A DNA stretch of 64,000 nucleotides from contig NZ_JAFMSX010000002.1 of assembly GCF_017916425.1 (NCBI RefSeq), positions 490,413 to 554,412 on the forward strand. Direction: 5' to 3'. Every line of letters begins with the position of its first letter. Position 1 is the first letter of the stretch. The notes under the pieces are model-generated. The model did no database searches. It had not been told where the DNA came from and saw only the letters and a program-made list of their open reading frames with translations. The position numbers and the translations under genes are program-made. Below are positions 41,184-51,943 of this stretch, one piece after another. Origin of the DNA: Nocardioides sp. SYSU D00065. GTDB lineage: Bacteria; Actinomycetota; Actinomycetes; Propionibacteriales; Nocardioidaceae.

Positions 41184-41698
41184 GACGCGGCTCCTTCTGC
41201 CGGCTCGCCGGACGGCGAGTCCTCCAACGTGGACCGGAGCGCGAACAGCGCGCGCGAGGTCTGGCTCTTCACCGTGCCCTCGGCGCACCCCAGCAGGGCG
41301 GCGGTCTCCGCGACCGACAGGTCCTCGAAGTAGCGCAGCACCACGCACGCCCGCTGGCGCGGCGGCAGCGCGGTGAGCGCCGCCATCAGCGCCTCCCGCG
41401 TGGTCACCGCAGCCGCGACGTCCTCCGGCGAGGCCAGCATCGGGACGTCCTCGGTGGGGCGCTCGGTGCTCGAGCGGCGACGCGCGTGGTCGAGGTACGC
41501 GCTGAGGACCGCCTTGCGGGCGTAGGCCAGCTCGCCGCCGTGGCGCACCAGCCGCGGCCACCGGACGTACACCCGGACCAGCCCCTCCTGCACGAAGTCC
41601 GCCGCCCGGTCCCAGTCGCCGCACAGCAGGTACGCCGTACGGCGCAGACGGTCCCGGGTCGACTGCGCGAACTCGACGAAGGCCGCCTCGTCACGCAC
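41177..41698 (-). CDS. SigE-family (ECF) RNA polymerase sigma factor
   Basis: This gene encodes 173 residues. Region 2 ('RRTAYLLCGDWDRAADFVQE', 'LVRVYVRWPRLV') and region 4 ('LPPRQRACVVLRYFEDLSVA', 'ETAALLGCAEGTVKSQTSRA') identify it as a SigE-family ECF sigma, paralogous to the one at 31075. GTG 41698 has GGAGAAG nine bases upstream. TGCAACC-N17-CGTTCT lies 21 bases before the start and suggests autoregulation. In mycobacteria sigD occupies the groEL-guaB interval; this may be a positional counterpart, though SigE-family proteins are a different group. Confidence 0.88.
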   Translation of the reverse strand: MRDEAAFVEFAQSTRDRLRRTAYLLCGDWDRAADFVQEGLVRVYVRWPRLVRHGGELAYARKAVLSAYLDHARRRSSTERPTEDVPMLASPEDVAAAVTTREALMAALTALPPRQRACVVLRYFEDLSVAETAALLGCAEGTVKSQTSRALFALRSTLEDSPSGEPAEGAASW

Positions 41699-41718
41699 TG
41701 TTCTTCTCCATGCCGGTC

Positions 41719-41748
41719 AGAACGGGGTGAGGCACCGCGCGGGTTGCA
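41719..41748 (-). promoter_or_regulatory. ECF-type promoter of the sigma factor gene at 41698
   Basis: On the minus strand TGCAACC (41748-41742), 17 bases and CGTTCT (41724-41719) repeat the arrangement found before the paralogous sigma gene at 31629. Confidence 0.55.
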
Positions 41749-41781
41749 CGGCGAGGTCCGCGAATTTCCTCCACGGGTCGG

Positions 41782-43374
41782 TCATCGCCCCCAGATCGTG
41801 CGGAACGGGGTCGAGCAGTCGACGTCGAGCCGGGCCGGACCGGCCGCGCGAAGGCGGTAGACCCGGTAGCGGTCGCACGCCTCGGTCACCAGGTCGTAGT
41901 CGCGGATCAGGGAGCGCTCCAGACGACGGGTGCCGCGCTCGCTCCAGGCGTCGAGACGGGTGGCCTCGACGAACCACGTGGGCGCGCCGTCGCCGGTCAG
42001 CACCTTGCGCAGCTGCGACAGCCGTGGATCGAGCGTGCGCATCGGCAGGGACCACAGGTGCGCGTAGGGCGAGGGCGCGCCGCTGGCCCACTGGATGTCG
42101 GCGCGACCGCCGTAGACGAGGACCCGGTCGCCGGGACCGGCGGCGGCAGCGATGGCCTCGCCGGTGCGCACCTCCACCGGCACCCGGCCGGCGGCCCACG
42201 CGGCAGTCCACGTGACGAGCGCGACCACGCTGGAGGCGACCGCGAAGATCACTGCGGCCGGGGTCGTCGGGCGGCGTGGGGGATGTACCTGGTCGAGCGT
42301 CAGCAGTGCCGCGACGGCGAGGGCGAGTCCGGGGATCGGCACGAGGAGGTACGGCTTCCAGTAGCTGCCGCTCACCACGATGCCCACGACGTCCACGACG
42401 AGCACCGCCGCGATCGCCGCGACCAGCGCCGCGTCGTGGCGCAGCAGGGCGCGCAGGCGCGTCGCGAAGCAGACGAGCACGAACAGCATCCCGACGCCGA
42501 GGAAGAGCAGCAGCAGGAGCCAGGCGCGGTCCGTCGGCGCGCCACCGCTCTGGGCGGCGATGGTCCGGCTCGCGTCGAAGCGGAAGGTGACGACCGTGTA
42601 CCACAGCGTCGGCAGCCGCACACCGGCCGCGAGGGCCCATCCGACCACCGCCGCCACGGGTACGGCGGCGCCGGCCGTCGCCGCGGCGGCGCAGCGCAGC
42701 CCGGCGCGTGCCGGCAGCTCCCTGGTCAGCAGCGTGGCGGCCAGGAGGACCGCCCCGAAGACGAGCCCGCCGACGATGCTCTGCTTGAGCCCGAGCGCTG
42801 TCATGGCGAGCAGTCCGGCCCAGAAGGCGTCGGGCGCCGAGGTGCGGCGGACGGCACGCAGCGCCAGCCAGCACGACGCGAGCACGAGGGGGATGCCGAA
42901 CAGCTCGCCCTTGGCCGCCGCGGGGTCGATCCACGCGTTGCCGACCAGCGCGGCCGTCAGCGCGGCCGCCCAGCCGGCGACCCGCTGCGCACCAGCGGGA
43001 TCGGTCAGACGGGCGCGGCGCGCGACCTCGCCGGCCGCCCCCGCGGCGGCGAGCACGAGCAGCGCGCAGGCGAACGCCCCGACGAGGCGGTGGGCGTACG
43101 GCCCCCCGAGCGCGTCGGCGGCGCGCACCAGCCAGATCACCAGCGGCGGTCGGTCCACCCAGTGGTGGCCGTAGACCGAGCCGGGCTCGGGCTGCCAGGT
43201 GCGCGCGACGAGCAGGAATCCCGCCTCGTCGGGCCGCAGCGGCCACAGCAGCGAGGGGAAGCGGGCCACGAAGGCCGCTGCCGCGGCCAGCCAGACCGGC
43301 CGCCCGAAGCGCATGCCCGAGCGCATGCCGGAAGGCATGCCGGAACGCGCAGAGAAGTCCCTCCCGAACCCCAT
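41782..43374 (-). CDS. GT39/ArnT-like polytopic glycosyltransferase
   Basis: This gene encodes 530 residues with about ten or more hydrophobic segments. 'RFPSLLWPLRPDEAGFLLVA' (DE in the first outer loop) and 'YGHHWVDRPPLVIWLVRAAD' match the catalytic loop of GT39/PMT-like mannosyltransferases that use lipid-linked sugars. The C-terminal part is a soluble outer domain ('GDRVLVYGGRADIQWASG', 'DYDLVTEACDRYRVYRL'). The N-terminus contains three closely spaced Met from GCATGCC repeats, so the start could be ATG 43374 or the Met about 20 codons downstream. It is divergent from guaB with 46 bases between starts. The acceptor is unknown. Confidence 0.8.
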   Translation of the reverse strand: MGFGRDFSARSGMPSGMRSGMRFGRPVWLAAAAAFVARFPSLLWPLRPDEAGFLLVARTWQPEPGSVYGHHWVDRPPLVIWLVRAADALGGPYAHRLVGAFACALLVLAAAGAAGEVARRARLTDPAGAQRVAGWAAALTAALVGNAWIDPAAAKGELFGIPLVLASCWLALRAVRRTSAPDAFWAGLLAMTALGLKQSIVGGLVFGAVLLAATLLTRELPARAGLRCAAAATAGAAVPVAAVVGWALAAGVRLPTLWYTVVTFRFDASRTIAAQSGGAPTDRAWLLLLLFLGVGMLFVLVCFATRLRALLRHDAALVAAIAAVLVVDVVGIVVSGSYWKPYLLVPIPGLALAVAALLTLDQVHPPRRPTTPAAVIFAVASSVVALVTWTAAWAAGRVPVEVRTGEAIAAAAGPGDRVLVYGGRADIQWASGAPSPYAHLWSLPMRTLDPRLSQLRKVLTGDGAPTWFVEATRLDAWSERGTRRLERSLIRDYDLVTEACDRYRVYRLRAAGPARLDVDCSTPFRTIWGR

Positions 43375-43408
43375 GGCGACACTTTCGCAGAGCGCGTGTG
43401 ACGCCCCG

Positions 43409-44923
<1,515 letters not shown>

Positions 44924-45057
44924 CGTCAGCCGAAAGTATTTCTTCCCGAACCGGTCGCGAGCGCCTACGTTGACTCAGGTCAGGGGATCGGGCCCCGCGA
45001 CGGTGTGATCCATCGGCACGACGTGCTCGATCCCGGTTTCTCTCGGGAGGAGCGCCA

Positions 45058-47046
45058 GTGCGCGCAAGAATTCTGGCTGCGACCGGTTGTGCCGGTCTCG
45101 TGGCCCTCGTGATGCCGACGTTGTCCAACGCGGCACCGGCCGACGGCGACGCCGTCACACCCCAGCAGCAGCAGGCCCTCGACCTGGGCCTCCAGGTCGC
45201 GCCCAAGGAGACGGGAGCGGCCGCGCTGACGGCCCAGGCCAACCCCAACCCCTACCTCGCCAACCTGCCGTCGATCACCGACGCCAACTACTTCGCCTGG
45301 AACAAGAACATGCACGCCCAGGCCGAGAAGCGTGCGGTGTCCCAGCGGCTCGCCGCGAACCGGCGCGAGGCCTTCACCGCCCGCCGGGGCGTCGAGGGCC
45401 GTGCGGTGCTCACGCCGTTCGTCCACGACGAGGAGGAGCCGGCCGGGACCACCGGGTCCAACGACTCGCACGTCGACGCCGAGCCGATCCCCGGCTTCGG
45501 CACCGGCGCCGCGCGGATGCCGGCCGTCCGGATCCTCGGCGGCCTGGCCGCGCCCGGGGCGAGCACGCCCAGCACGGTGACCACCGCCGAGGACCAGGGA
45601 GCGATCCCGCTCGCCACGCCCACCGGCATCGCGGGGACCGGCTCGGCGGTGGTGAGCTCCGTGCTGGGCGACGGGCCGCACGGCCCCGAGGGCACCGGCA
45701 GCAACGACTTCGACTTCTACTCCGTCGAGGTCGGGGAGGGCCAGACGCTCACCGCCGACACCGAGGGCAGCGCGACGGCCACGGACACGATCCTGGTCGT
45801 GTGGGATGCGGAGGGCACTCCGCTCGCGGCGGACGACGACAGCGGCACCGGCACGCACAGCGCGCTGACCTACAAGCCCGAGGCGCCCGGCACCTACTAC
45901 GTGATGGTGGGCGGCTACGCCTTCGACCCGCTGCCGGCCGATCCGTTCGACTCGGGCAGCGGAGCGGGCGGCGCCGACGTCGGCGACTACCGCCTCGCTG
46001 TCGCCAGCCAGGAGCTCGACGCCGACTTCTACTCGGTGCGGCTGCGCCCCGGGGACACCGTCGGCGCCAACGCCGAGGGCACCGCCACCGGCCTCGCCGT
46101 CCGGACGCCGTCCGGCGAGGAGCGCGTGGGCGGCGTCGGGACCGACGCGTCCTCGCTCTACCCGCCCACCTCGCCGCTGATCGGCGGTGGCAACACCGCC
46201 ATCGCCTACGTCGCGGAGGAGGCCGGCTGGTACACGGTCGAGGTCACGGGGGCCAGCGGCTCCTACGACGTGACCGTCGAGGGCTACCGTCCCGGCACGC
46301 AGGGCGACCGCGGTCGCACGCAGACGGTGCTGCTCGACTTCGCGCCCGGGCGGGTCAACACCGGCACGTGGGGCGGTCCCGGGCAGCGCCGGGTCTCGCC
46401 GTTCGCCGCGTTCGTGCCGCAGTGGGGCATCCCGCGCACGTCGGCACGCCAGCTCGAGAACCGCATCCTCAACCAGGTGCAGCGCAACCTCGACGCCGAG
46501 ATCGCCGGCACGAACCCGTCGGTCAACGTGCAGGTGCTCAACGCGCGCACCAACCCCGAGCTGATCGGGCAGGAGAACGTCTCGCGCATCTACGTCGCCG
46601 GGACGATCGCCGAGACCGGCCTCAACACCATCGGCATCGCGCAGTACATCGACCCGGGCAACTTCGGTCACGAGGACGAGGCGATCGTGCTGCTCGACGT
46701 GCTCAGCGCGCCCGCCGGTCCGGCGTCGTCGCTGAACACCTACCTCAACGCCAGCAGCGACCGGATCGCCTTCGTCTCCCAGGCGGTGGCCAACGTGACG
46801 GCGCACGAGGTCGGGCACACCATCGGCAACTACCACACCGACAACGCCGACGAGATCCACAACATGATGGACTCCGGCGGCGCGAACTTCGGCGTCAACC
46901 TCTACGGGGTCGGCCCGGACAACGTGGGTGGCACGGCCGACGACGAGAACATCGAGTTCCGGACCGACGTCTACGCGCCGGTCGAGGGCTTCACGGGGCT
47001 CGAGAACACCGAGAACGTCACGTCGTGGGCCTACGCCGGCCGCTGA
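45058..47046 (+). CDS. Secreted metzincin-type zinc metalloprotease with pre-peptidase domains
   Basis: This gene encodes 662 residues. A signal peptide (1-25, LSNAAPA) is followed by a propeptide-like region. Two beta-sandwich modules ('NDFDFYSVEVGEGQTLTADT', 'YYVMVGGYAFDPLP' and 'DADFYSVRLRPGDTVGANAE') match pre-peptidase C-terminal (PPC) domains but lie before the catalytic part. The protease domain carries 'VTAHEVGHTIGNYHTDN' (HExxHxxGxxH, about 580-590) and the Met-turn 'NMMDSGG'. It should degrade proteins outside the cell. GTG 45058 has GGGAGGAG at correct spacing. It stands alone after guaB and is followed by a hairpin. Confidence 0.87.
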   Translation: MRARILAATGCAGLVALVMPTLSNAAPADGDAVTPQQQQALDLGLQVAPKETGAAALTAQANPNPYLANLPSITDANYFAWNKNMHAQAEKRAVSQRLAANRREAFTARRGVEGRAVLTPFVHDEEEPAGTTGSNDSHVDAEPIPGFGTGAARMPAVRILGGLAAPGASTPSTVTTAEDQGAIPLATPTGIAGTGSAVVSSVLGDGPHGPEGTGSNDFDFYSVEVGEGQTLTADTEGSATATDTILVVWDAEGTPLAADDDSGTGTHSALTYKPEAPGTYYVMVGGYAFDPLPADPFDSGSGAGGADVGDYRLAVASQELDADFYSVRLRPGDTVGANAEGTATGLAVRTPSGEERVGGVGTDASSLYPPTSPLIGGGNTAIAYVAEEAGWYTVEVTGASGSYDVTVEGYRPGTQGDRGRTQTVLLDFAPGRVNTGTWGGPGQRRVSPFAAFVPQWGIPRTSARQLENRILNQVQRNLDAEIAGTNPSVNVQVLNARTNPELIGQENVSRIYVAGTIAETGLNTIGIAQYIDPGNFGHEDEAIVLLDVLSAPAGPASSLNTYLNASSDRIAFVSQAVANVTAHEVGHTIGNYHTDNADEIHNMMDSGGANFGVNLYGVGPDNVGGTADDENIEFRTDVYAPVEGFTGLENTENVTSWAYAGR

Positions 47047-47069
47047 CCTGACGCTGCACCGACGCTCGC

Positions 47070-47101
47070 GGCGCGGTCATCCCTCCCGGGGTGGCCGCGC
47101 C
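47070..47101. terminator. Terminator between the convergent protease and CHAP genes
   Basis: GGCGCGGTCA pairs with TGGCCGCGCC (one G-T pair) around a 12-base loop, 24 bases past the protease stop. Confidence 0.6.
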
Positions 47102-47120
47102 GTGGCACGTCCAGGGGTGC

Positions 47121-48932
47121 TCAGGGGGTGAAGCCGGCGCGAGTGGGCGCCGTGCGCCCGAACACGGCCTGCGCGGGGCGGGTCAGCAGGCGCGCGGTCG
47201 CCGTACGGCCGCGGTCGGCCACCACGAAGAGGCCGGCGTTGCTGCGGGTCACCAGGCCGGGGGACCGGGTGGGGTCGCCGGTCGACGCGCGCGCCCTGCG
47301 GGGCAGGCGGGACTGCTCGCCGGGGACGGCGGCGCGCACCAGGACCGCCCCGGCGCCGCTCACCGCCGCGACGTGCAGTCGTCCCGCCGCAGAGCCCACG
47401 GCGGGGGAGGCGTACGGCGACCAGTCGCCCTCGATGGTGGTCGCCCGGCCCCACCGACGCCCGTCGAGGGTGCGTACGACCAGCCGTCCGGCGGCCGTCA
47501 CCTGGTGGAGGTAGGTGGTCCCGTCGCCTGAGGTGGAGAGCGCGGGCGTGGACGTGATCGAGGCGGCGTCGCCGCGCAGGCGCGCGAGGCGGCCTCGCTC
47601 GAGGGACTGCGCGAAGGTGCCGCCCGCCCTGGTGACCGCCACCAGCCACGTCCGTCCCGAGCGGTCGGTGCCGAGCACCGGAGCCGCGTGGGTGGCCCAG
47701 GAGCCGGGACGACCGACCCGCTCGGACCTGCTCCAGCGACGCTGCTCGGTGAGGCGGCGGGTGACGAGGGTGCCGGCCGGCGAGATCGCGGCCAGCACCG
47801 GTCGACCGGTGCGCGCGAGCGCGAGCGCCGGGCTCGAGGTCGCTGCGGCGGTCGCGACCGGACGCAGCGCGAAGCGGGGCCCACGGAGCGTGCCGGCCAG
47901 GACCCGCCCGTCGCGGGTGGTGGCACCCACCCACGGCCGGCCGCGCCGGTCGAGGGCCAGCGCCGGGGCGGCGAGCGGCGAGAACGCCGCGCGCGGCCCC
48001 ACGACCCGGGCGGGGCGGCCGGGCCGGGCGACCCGCAGGGTGCCGCCGTCGTCGACCCGAGCGGTCCAGGACTCGCCCAGCCCGTCGGGCACGGACACGA
48101 CCGGACGGTCCGAGCCGACGAAGGGGGAGGGGGCGACGTCGTCGAGGTGGAGGTAGCGGAACTCCCCGACGGGCACGGTGCGTACGCCGTAGCCGCCGGG
48201 CGTGGCGTGGTTGTACTCCTCGATGGTCACCGTGCCGCGGCCGATCGCGCTCACCCACGCGACGTGGCCCACGCGGCCGGCGTCGCTCTGCGCGACGGCA
48301 CCGATGGCCGGGACGGAGTCGACGCGGTAGCCCAGCCGGCGCGCGACGTCGTCCCAGTTCTCCGCGTTGCCCCAGTGCTCACCGCCGAAGTGGTTGGAGA
48401 AGCCCGCCATGCGGTTGCGCTCCTGCAGCCGCCAGGCCACGAAGCTGGTGCAGTTGCGCAGGACGAAGCCCCACGGGTCGCCGATCGACCCGTCGATCGA
48501 CCACACCCGGCGCGCGCACGTCGGCTTGGGGCCGCGCGGGTCGTAGAGGTGGCCGGTGACCGGGTCGAGGACCGGCGGCGGCGGTGGCGGCGGCTCGACG
48601 ATGGTGGCCGTCTCCTCGCCGGGCTCGCCGGGGGTCGGGCTGGTCGTCGCCTGCGCGGACGGGTTGGGGGAGCGGTCGGGAGCGGGGCTGGGCGTCGGTG
48701 CCGACGGAGCGGGCGTCTGCGTGGGCGTCTGCGCGGGCGTCGGGGTGGGCTCCTCGATGGGCTCCTGCGGCACGATCGGGCAGCGGCCCTGCCCGGCCCA
48801 CGGGTAGTCGTCCGCGGCCTGTGCGGTGGGCGCGGACACCACCAGCAGGCCGCCCGCCGCGCAGACGGATGCGAGCACGCGCGCGATCGTTCGTTGCGGC
48901 CGCGAGTGAGGCCGCGTCCCCTTGTTCCCCAC
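47121..48932 (-). CDS. Secreted CHAP-domain amidase with C-terminal propeller-like repeats
   Basis: This gene encodes 603 residues. The signal peptide ends at about 39 (APTAQA) and is followed by a Thr/Pro-rich linker (55-125). The CHAP domain (about 140-270) has the nucleophile Cys161 in 'LRNCTSFVAWRLQ' and His223 in 'RVGHVAWVSAI', with 'VTIEEYNHATPGGYG' completing it. It should cut peptidoglycan peptide bonds. The rest (about 300-603) contains repeated strands ('PALALDRRGRPWVGATTRDG', 'PVLGTDRSGRTWLVAVTRAG') like a beta-propeller, perhaps for wall binding. GTG 48932 is chosen because TACGGT lies six bases upstream; ATG 48989 would add 19 residues. Confidence 0.84.
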   Translation of the reverse strand: MGNKGTRPHSRPQRTIARVLASVCAAGGLLVVSAPTAQAADDYPWAGQGRCPIVPQEPIEEPTPTPAQTPTQTPAPSAPTPSPAPDRSPNPSAQATTSPTPGEPGEETATIVEPPPPPPPVLDPVTGHLYDPRGPKPTCARRVWSIDGSIGDPWGFVLRNCTSFVAWRLQERNRMAGFSNHFGGEHWGNAENWDDVARRLGYRVDSVPAIGAVAQSDAGRVGHVAWVSAIGRGTVTIEEYNHATPGGYGVRTVPVGEFRYLHLDDVAPSPFVGSDRPVVSVPDGLGESWTARVDDGGTLRVARPGRPARVVGPRAAFSPLAAPALALDRRGRPWVGATTRDGRVLAGTLRGPRFALRPVATAAATSSPALALARTGRPVLAAISPAGTLVTRRLTEQRRWSRSERVGRPGSWATHAAPVLGTDRSGRTWLVAVTRAGGTFAQSLERGRLARLRGDAASITSTPALSTSGDGTTYLHQVTAAGRLVVRTLDGRRWGRATTIEGDWSPYASPAVGSAAGRLHVAAVSGAGAVLVRAAVPGEQSRLPRRARASTGDPTRSPGLVTRSNAGLFVVADRGRTATARLLTRPAQAVFGRTAPTRAGFTP

Positions 48933-49050
48933 GGTGCCACCGTAGGCGACCGCTCCAGAGGCGCGGCACGGGTTCGGGATGTTGTTCATCTCCTGTTGCT
49001 CGTCGCACGCGCGGAACCGGGCCGGGGTGGCCGCCGATAGGCTCCCCGGC

Positions 49051-50160
49051 ATGACCGAGATCGAGATCGGCCGTGCCAAGCGCGGTCGCCGGGCGTACTC
49101 CTTCGACGACATCGCGATCGTGCCCTCGCGGCGCACCCGTGACCCCGAGGAGGTCAGCACCGCCTGGCAGATCGACGCCTACCGCTTCGACGTGCCGGTC
49201 CTCGCCGCGCCGATGGACTCGGTCATGTCGCCCTCGACCGCGATCGCGCTGGGGCAGATGGGCGGCCTCGGGGTCCTCAACCTCGAAGGTCTCTGGACCC
49301 GCTACGACGACCCGACCGGCCTGCTGGAGGAGGTCGCGGGCCTCGAGGGTCCCGAGGCGACCCGGCGCATGCAGGAGATCTACACCGAGCCGATCAAGCC
49401 CGAGCTCATCACCGCGCGGCTGCGCGAGATGCGGGCCGCCGGTGTCACGGTCGCCGGCTCGCTGTCGCCGCAGCGGACCAAGGAGCACGCCAAGGCGGTG
49501 GTCGACGGTGGTGTCGACATCTTCGTCATCCGCGGCACCACGGTCAGCGCCGAGCACGTGAGCAGCCAGGCCGAGCCGCTCAACCTCAAGGAGTTCATCT
49601 ACGAGCTCGACGTCCCGGTCATCGTCGGTGGGTGCGCGACCTACCAGGCGGCGCTGCACCTGATGCGCACGGGCGCCGCCGGCGTGCTCGTCGGCTTCGG
49701 CGGCGGGGCGGCCCACACCACCCGCACGGTGCTCGGCGTCGCGGTGCCGATGGCGAGCGCCGTCGCCGACGTCGCAGCAGCACGCCGCGACTACCTCGAC
49801 GAGTCCGGCGGGCGCTACGTCCACGTCATCGCGGACGGCTCGATCGGCAGCTCGGGCGACATCGCCAAGGCGATCGCCTGCGGCGCCGACGCCGTGATGA
49901 TCGGCTCGCCGCTCGCCCGGGCGAGCGAGGCGCCGGGTCGCGGGTTCCACTGGGGCAGCGAGGCGACCCACGCCGACCTGCCCCGCGGCGAGCGGGTCGG
50001 CTTCGCCCCGGTGGGGTCGCTGGAGGAGATCATGTTCGGCCCCTCCCACGTCGCCGACGGCACGATGAACCTGGTCGGCGCCCTGCGTCGCTCGATGGCG
50101 ACCACCGGCTACACCGAGCTCAAGGAGTTCCAGCGCATCGAGGTCATCGTCCACCGCTGA
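49051..50160 (+). CDS. guaB3: GuaB3-family IMP dehydrogenase-related protein
   Basis: This gene encodes 369 residues. It is an IMPDH-like barrel without CBS domains ('RRAYSFDDIAIVPSRRTRDP', 'PVLAAPMDSVMSPSTAIALG', 'VHVIADGSIGSSGDIAKAIA'). Family members in other bacteria have been reported to act as GMP reductases. The loop that holds the catalytic Cys in GuaB (GSICTTR) reads GAAHTTR here, so His replaces Cys. TAGGCT seven bases before ATG 49051 indicates a leaderless transcript. It follows guaB in the conserved guaB-guaB3-choD order, with the protease and CHAP genes inserted. Confidence 0.93.
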   Translation: MTEIEIGRAKRGRRAYSFDDIAIVPSRRTRDPEEVSTAWQIDAYRFDVPVLAAPMDSVMSPSTAIALGQMGGLGVLNLEGLWTRYDDPTGLLEEVAGLEGPEATRRMQEIYTEPIKPELITARLREMRAAGVTVAGSLSPQRTKEHAKAVVDGGVDIFVIRGTTVSAEHVSSQAEPLNLKEFIYELDVPVIVGGCATYQAALHLMRTGAAGVLVGFGGGAAHTTRTVLGVAVPMASAVADVAAARRDYLDESGGRYVHVIADGSIGSSGDIAKAIACGADAVMIGSPLARASEAPGRGFHWGSEATHADLPRGERVGFAPVGSLEEIMFGPSHVADGTMNLVGALRRSMATTGYTELKEFQRIEVIVHR

Positions 50161-50215
50161 CTCGCGGAGTCGTCGGGCCGCCGAGCCGCTGGGCGGCCCC
50201 TGGGAGACTGGCGCC

Positions 50216-51928
50216 ATGACGCTTGCGCGAGCCCTCGACGCCGATCAGCGGTCCGACGCCCTCGAGCACCTGGCCGGCGGCGAGCTCGACGTGCTGGTGG
50301 TCGGCGGCGGGATCGTCGGCGTGGGCGCGGCGCTCGACGCGGTGACGCGCGGCCTGCGGGTCGGGCTGGTGGAGCAGCGCGACCTCGCCTCCGGCACGTC
50401 GTCGCGCTCGTCCAAGCTGGTCCACGGCGGGCTGCGCTACCTGGAGATGCTCGACTTCGCGCTCGTCAAGGAGGCGCTGGAGGAGCGCGGCCTGCTGCTG
50501 ACGCGGCTCGCGCCCCACCTCGTACGTCCCGTGCCGTTCCTCTACCCGCTGGAGCACGCGTGGGAGCGGCCCTACGTCGGCGCCGGTGTCGCGCTGTACG
50601 ACGCCATGGCGATGGCCGGGAAGTACGACATGGGCGTGCCCCGGCACAGGCACGTCTTCCGCAAGCAGCTGGCGCGGCTGGCGCCCGACATCAGGACCGA
50701 CGGCCTGCACGGTGCGATCCGCTACTACGACTGCCAGGTCGACGACGCGCGGCTGGTGATGACCATCGCCCGCACGGCGGCCAACAACGGCGCCCACGTC
50801 GCGACGCGCACCAAGGTCACCGGCTTCCTGCGCGAGGGCGAGCGGGTGGTCGGCGTCACCGCCCGCGACCTGGAGGGCCAGCGCGACCTCGAGATCCGGG
50901 CCCGGGTGGTCATCAATGCCGCCGGCGTGTGGACCGACGAGGTGCAGGACCTGCTCGGGGGGCGTGCGCAGCTCGACGTCGACGCCAGCAAGGGCATCCA
51001 CGTCGTCGTGCCGAAGGACCGGATCCGGTCCGAGTGCGGCTTCATCACCAAGACCGAGAAGTCGGTGCTGTTCGTGATCCCGTGGGACCAGTTCTGGATC
51101 ATCGGCACGACCGACACGGCGTGGGACCTCGACCTGGCGCACCCCGCCGCGAGCAGAACCGACATCGACTACGTCCTGGGTCAGGTCAACGCGCTGCTCA
51201 AGGACCCGCTCGACCACCGCGACGTCGTCGGCGTCTACGCCGGCCTGCGCCCGCTGCTCAAGCCGATGCGCAAGGAGGGGGAGATGGGCGAGACGACCAA
51301 GCTCTCGCGCGAGCACACGGTGGCCAACCCGGCCCCCGGCCTGGTGCTCGTCGCCGGCGGCAAGCTCACGACGTACCGGGTGATGGCCCGGGACGCGGTC
51401 GACCACGCGATCCGCGACTTCGACGCGCCCCGGCCCTCGATCACCGACCGGGTGCCCCTGATGGGCGCGTGGGGCTTCGAGGCGCGCACCAACCAGCGGG
51501 TCGCGCTGAGCCGCGCGTCCGGCCTCGGGGTCGGGGTGGTGGACCACCTGCTCGGGCGCTACGGCGGTCTCGTCGACGAGGTGCTGGCGCTCATCCACCG
51601 GCGACCCGACCTGGCCGAGCCGCTGCCGGGCGCCGAGCACTACCTGCGCGCCGAGGTGCTCTACGCGGTCACCCACGAGGGCGCGCGGCACCTCGACGAC
51701 GTGCTGGCGCGTCGTACGCGGGTGTCGATCGAGACCTTCGACCGCGGGATCGCCGCTGCCCGCCCGGCCGCCGAGCTGATGGCCGAGGCGCTCGGGTGGG
51801 ACGACGCCCAGCTCGAGGACGAGGTGGACCACTACCTGCGCCGGGTCGAGGCGGAGCGGCAGAGCCAGCTCATGTCCACCGACCAGGAGGCCGACGAGGC
51901 CCGGGTCCGGGCCCCCGACATCGTCTGA
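50216..51928 (+). CDS. glpD: FAD-dependent glycerol-3-phosphate dehydrogenase
   Basis: This gene encodes 570 residues. It oxidises glycerol-3-phosphate to dihydroxyacetone phosphate at the membrane, passing electrons to quinones. 'LDVLVVGGGIVGVGAALDAV' is the FAD motif, and 'GTSSRSSKLVHGGLRYLEML', 'INAAGVWTDEV', 'WDQFWIIGTTDTAWD' and 'GKLTTYRVMARDAVD' are family signatures. The C-terminal helical cap (about 420-550) is present. GAGACT six bases before ATG 50216 may be a leaderless -10. It starts 56 bases after guaB3. Confidence 0.95.
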   Translation: MTLARALDADQRSDALEHLAGGELDVLVVGGGIVGVGAALDAVTRGLRVGLVEQRDLASGTSSRSSKLVHGGLRYLEMLDFALVKEALEERGLLLTRLAPHLVRPVPFLYPLEHAWERPYVGAGVALYDAMAMAGKYDMGVPRHRHVFRKQLARLAPDIRTDGLHGAIRYYDCQVDDARLVMTIARTAANNGAHVATRTKVTGFLREGERVVGVTARDLEGQRDLEIRARVVINAAGVWTDEVQDLLGGRAQLDVDASKGIHVVVPKDRIRSECGFITKTEKSVLFVIPWDQFWIIGTTDTAWDLDLAHPAASRTDIDYVLGQVNALLKDPLDHRDVVGVYAGLRPLLKPMRKEGEMGETTKLSREHTVANPAPGLVLVAGGKLTTYRVMARDAVDHAIRDFDAPRPSITDRVPLMGAWGFEARTNQRVALSRASGLGVGVVDHLLGRYGGLVDEVLALIHRRPDLAEPLPGAEHYLRAEVLYAVTHEGARHLDDVLARRTRVSIETFDRGIAAARPAAELMAEALGWDDAQLEDEVDHYLRRVEAERQSQLMSTDQEADEARVRAPDIV

Positions 51929-51943
51929 GGGCCGGTCGTCCGG

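Noticed and set aside
44984..45034. GGGATCG/CGATCCC inverted arms in the leader of the metalloprotease
   Set aside because: The arms are only seven bases with a 37-base loop, and no conserved riboswitch block was recognised. This is within what GC-rich sequence gives by chance.
48932..49050. c-di-AMP (ydaO-type) riboswitch before the CHAP gene
   Set aside because: A CCCGAACCCG string resembles one conserved piece, and such riboswitches often precede wall hydrolases. However, the other conserved blocks are missing and the space to the divergent gene is too short.
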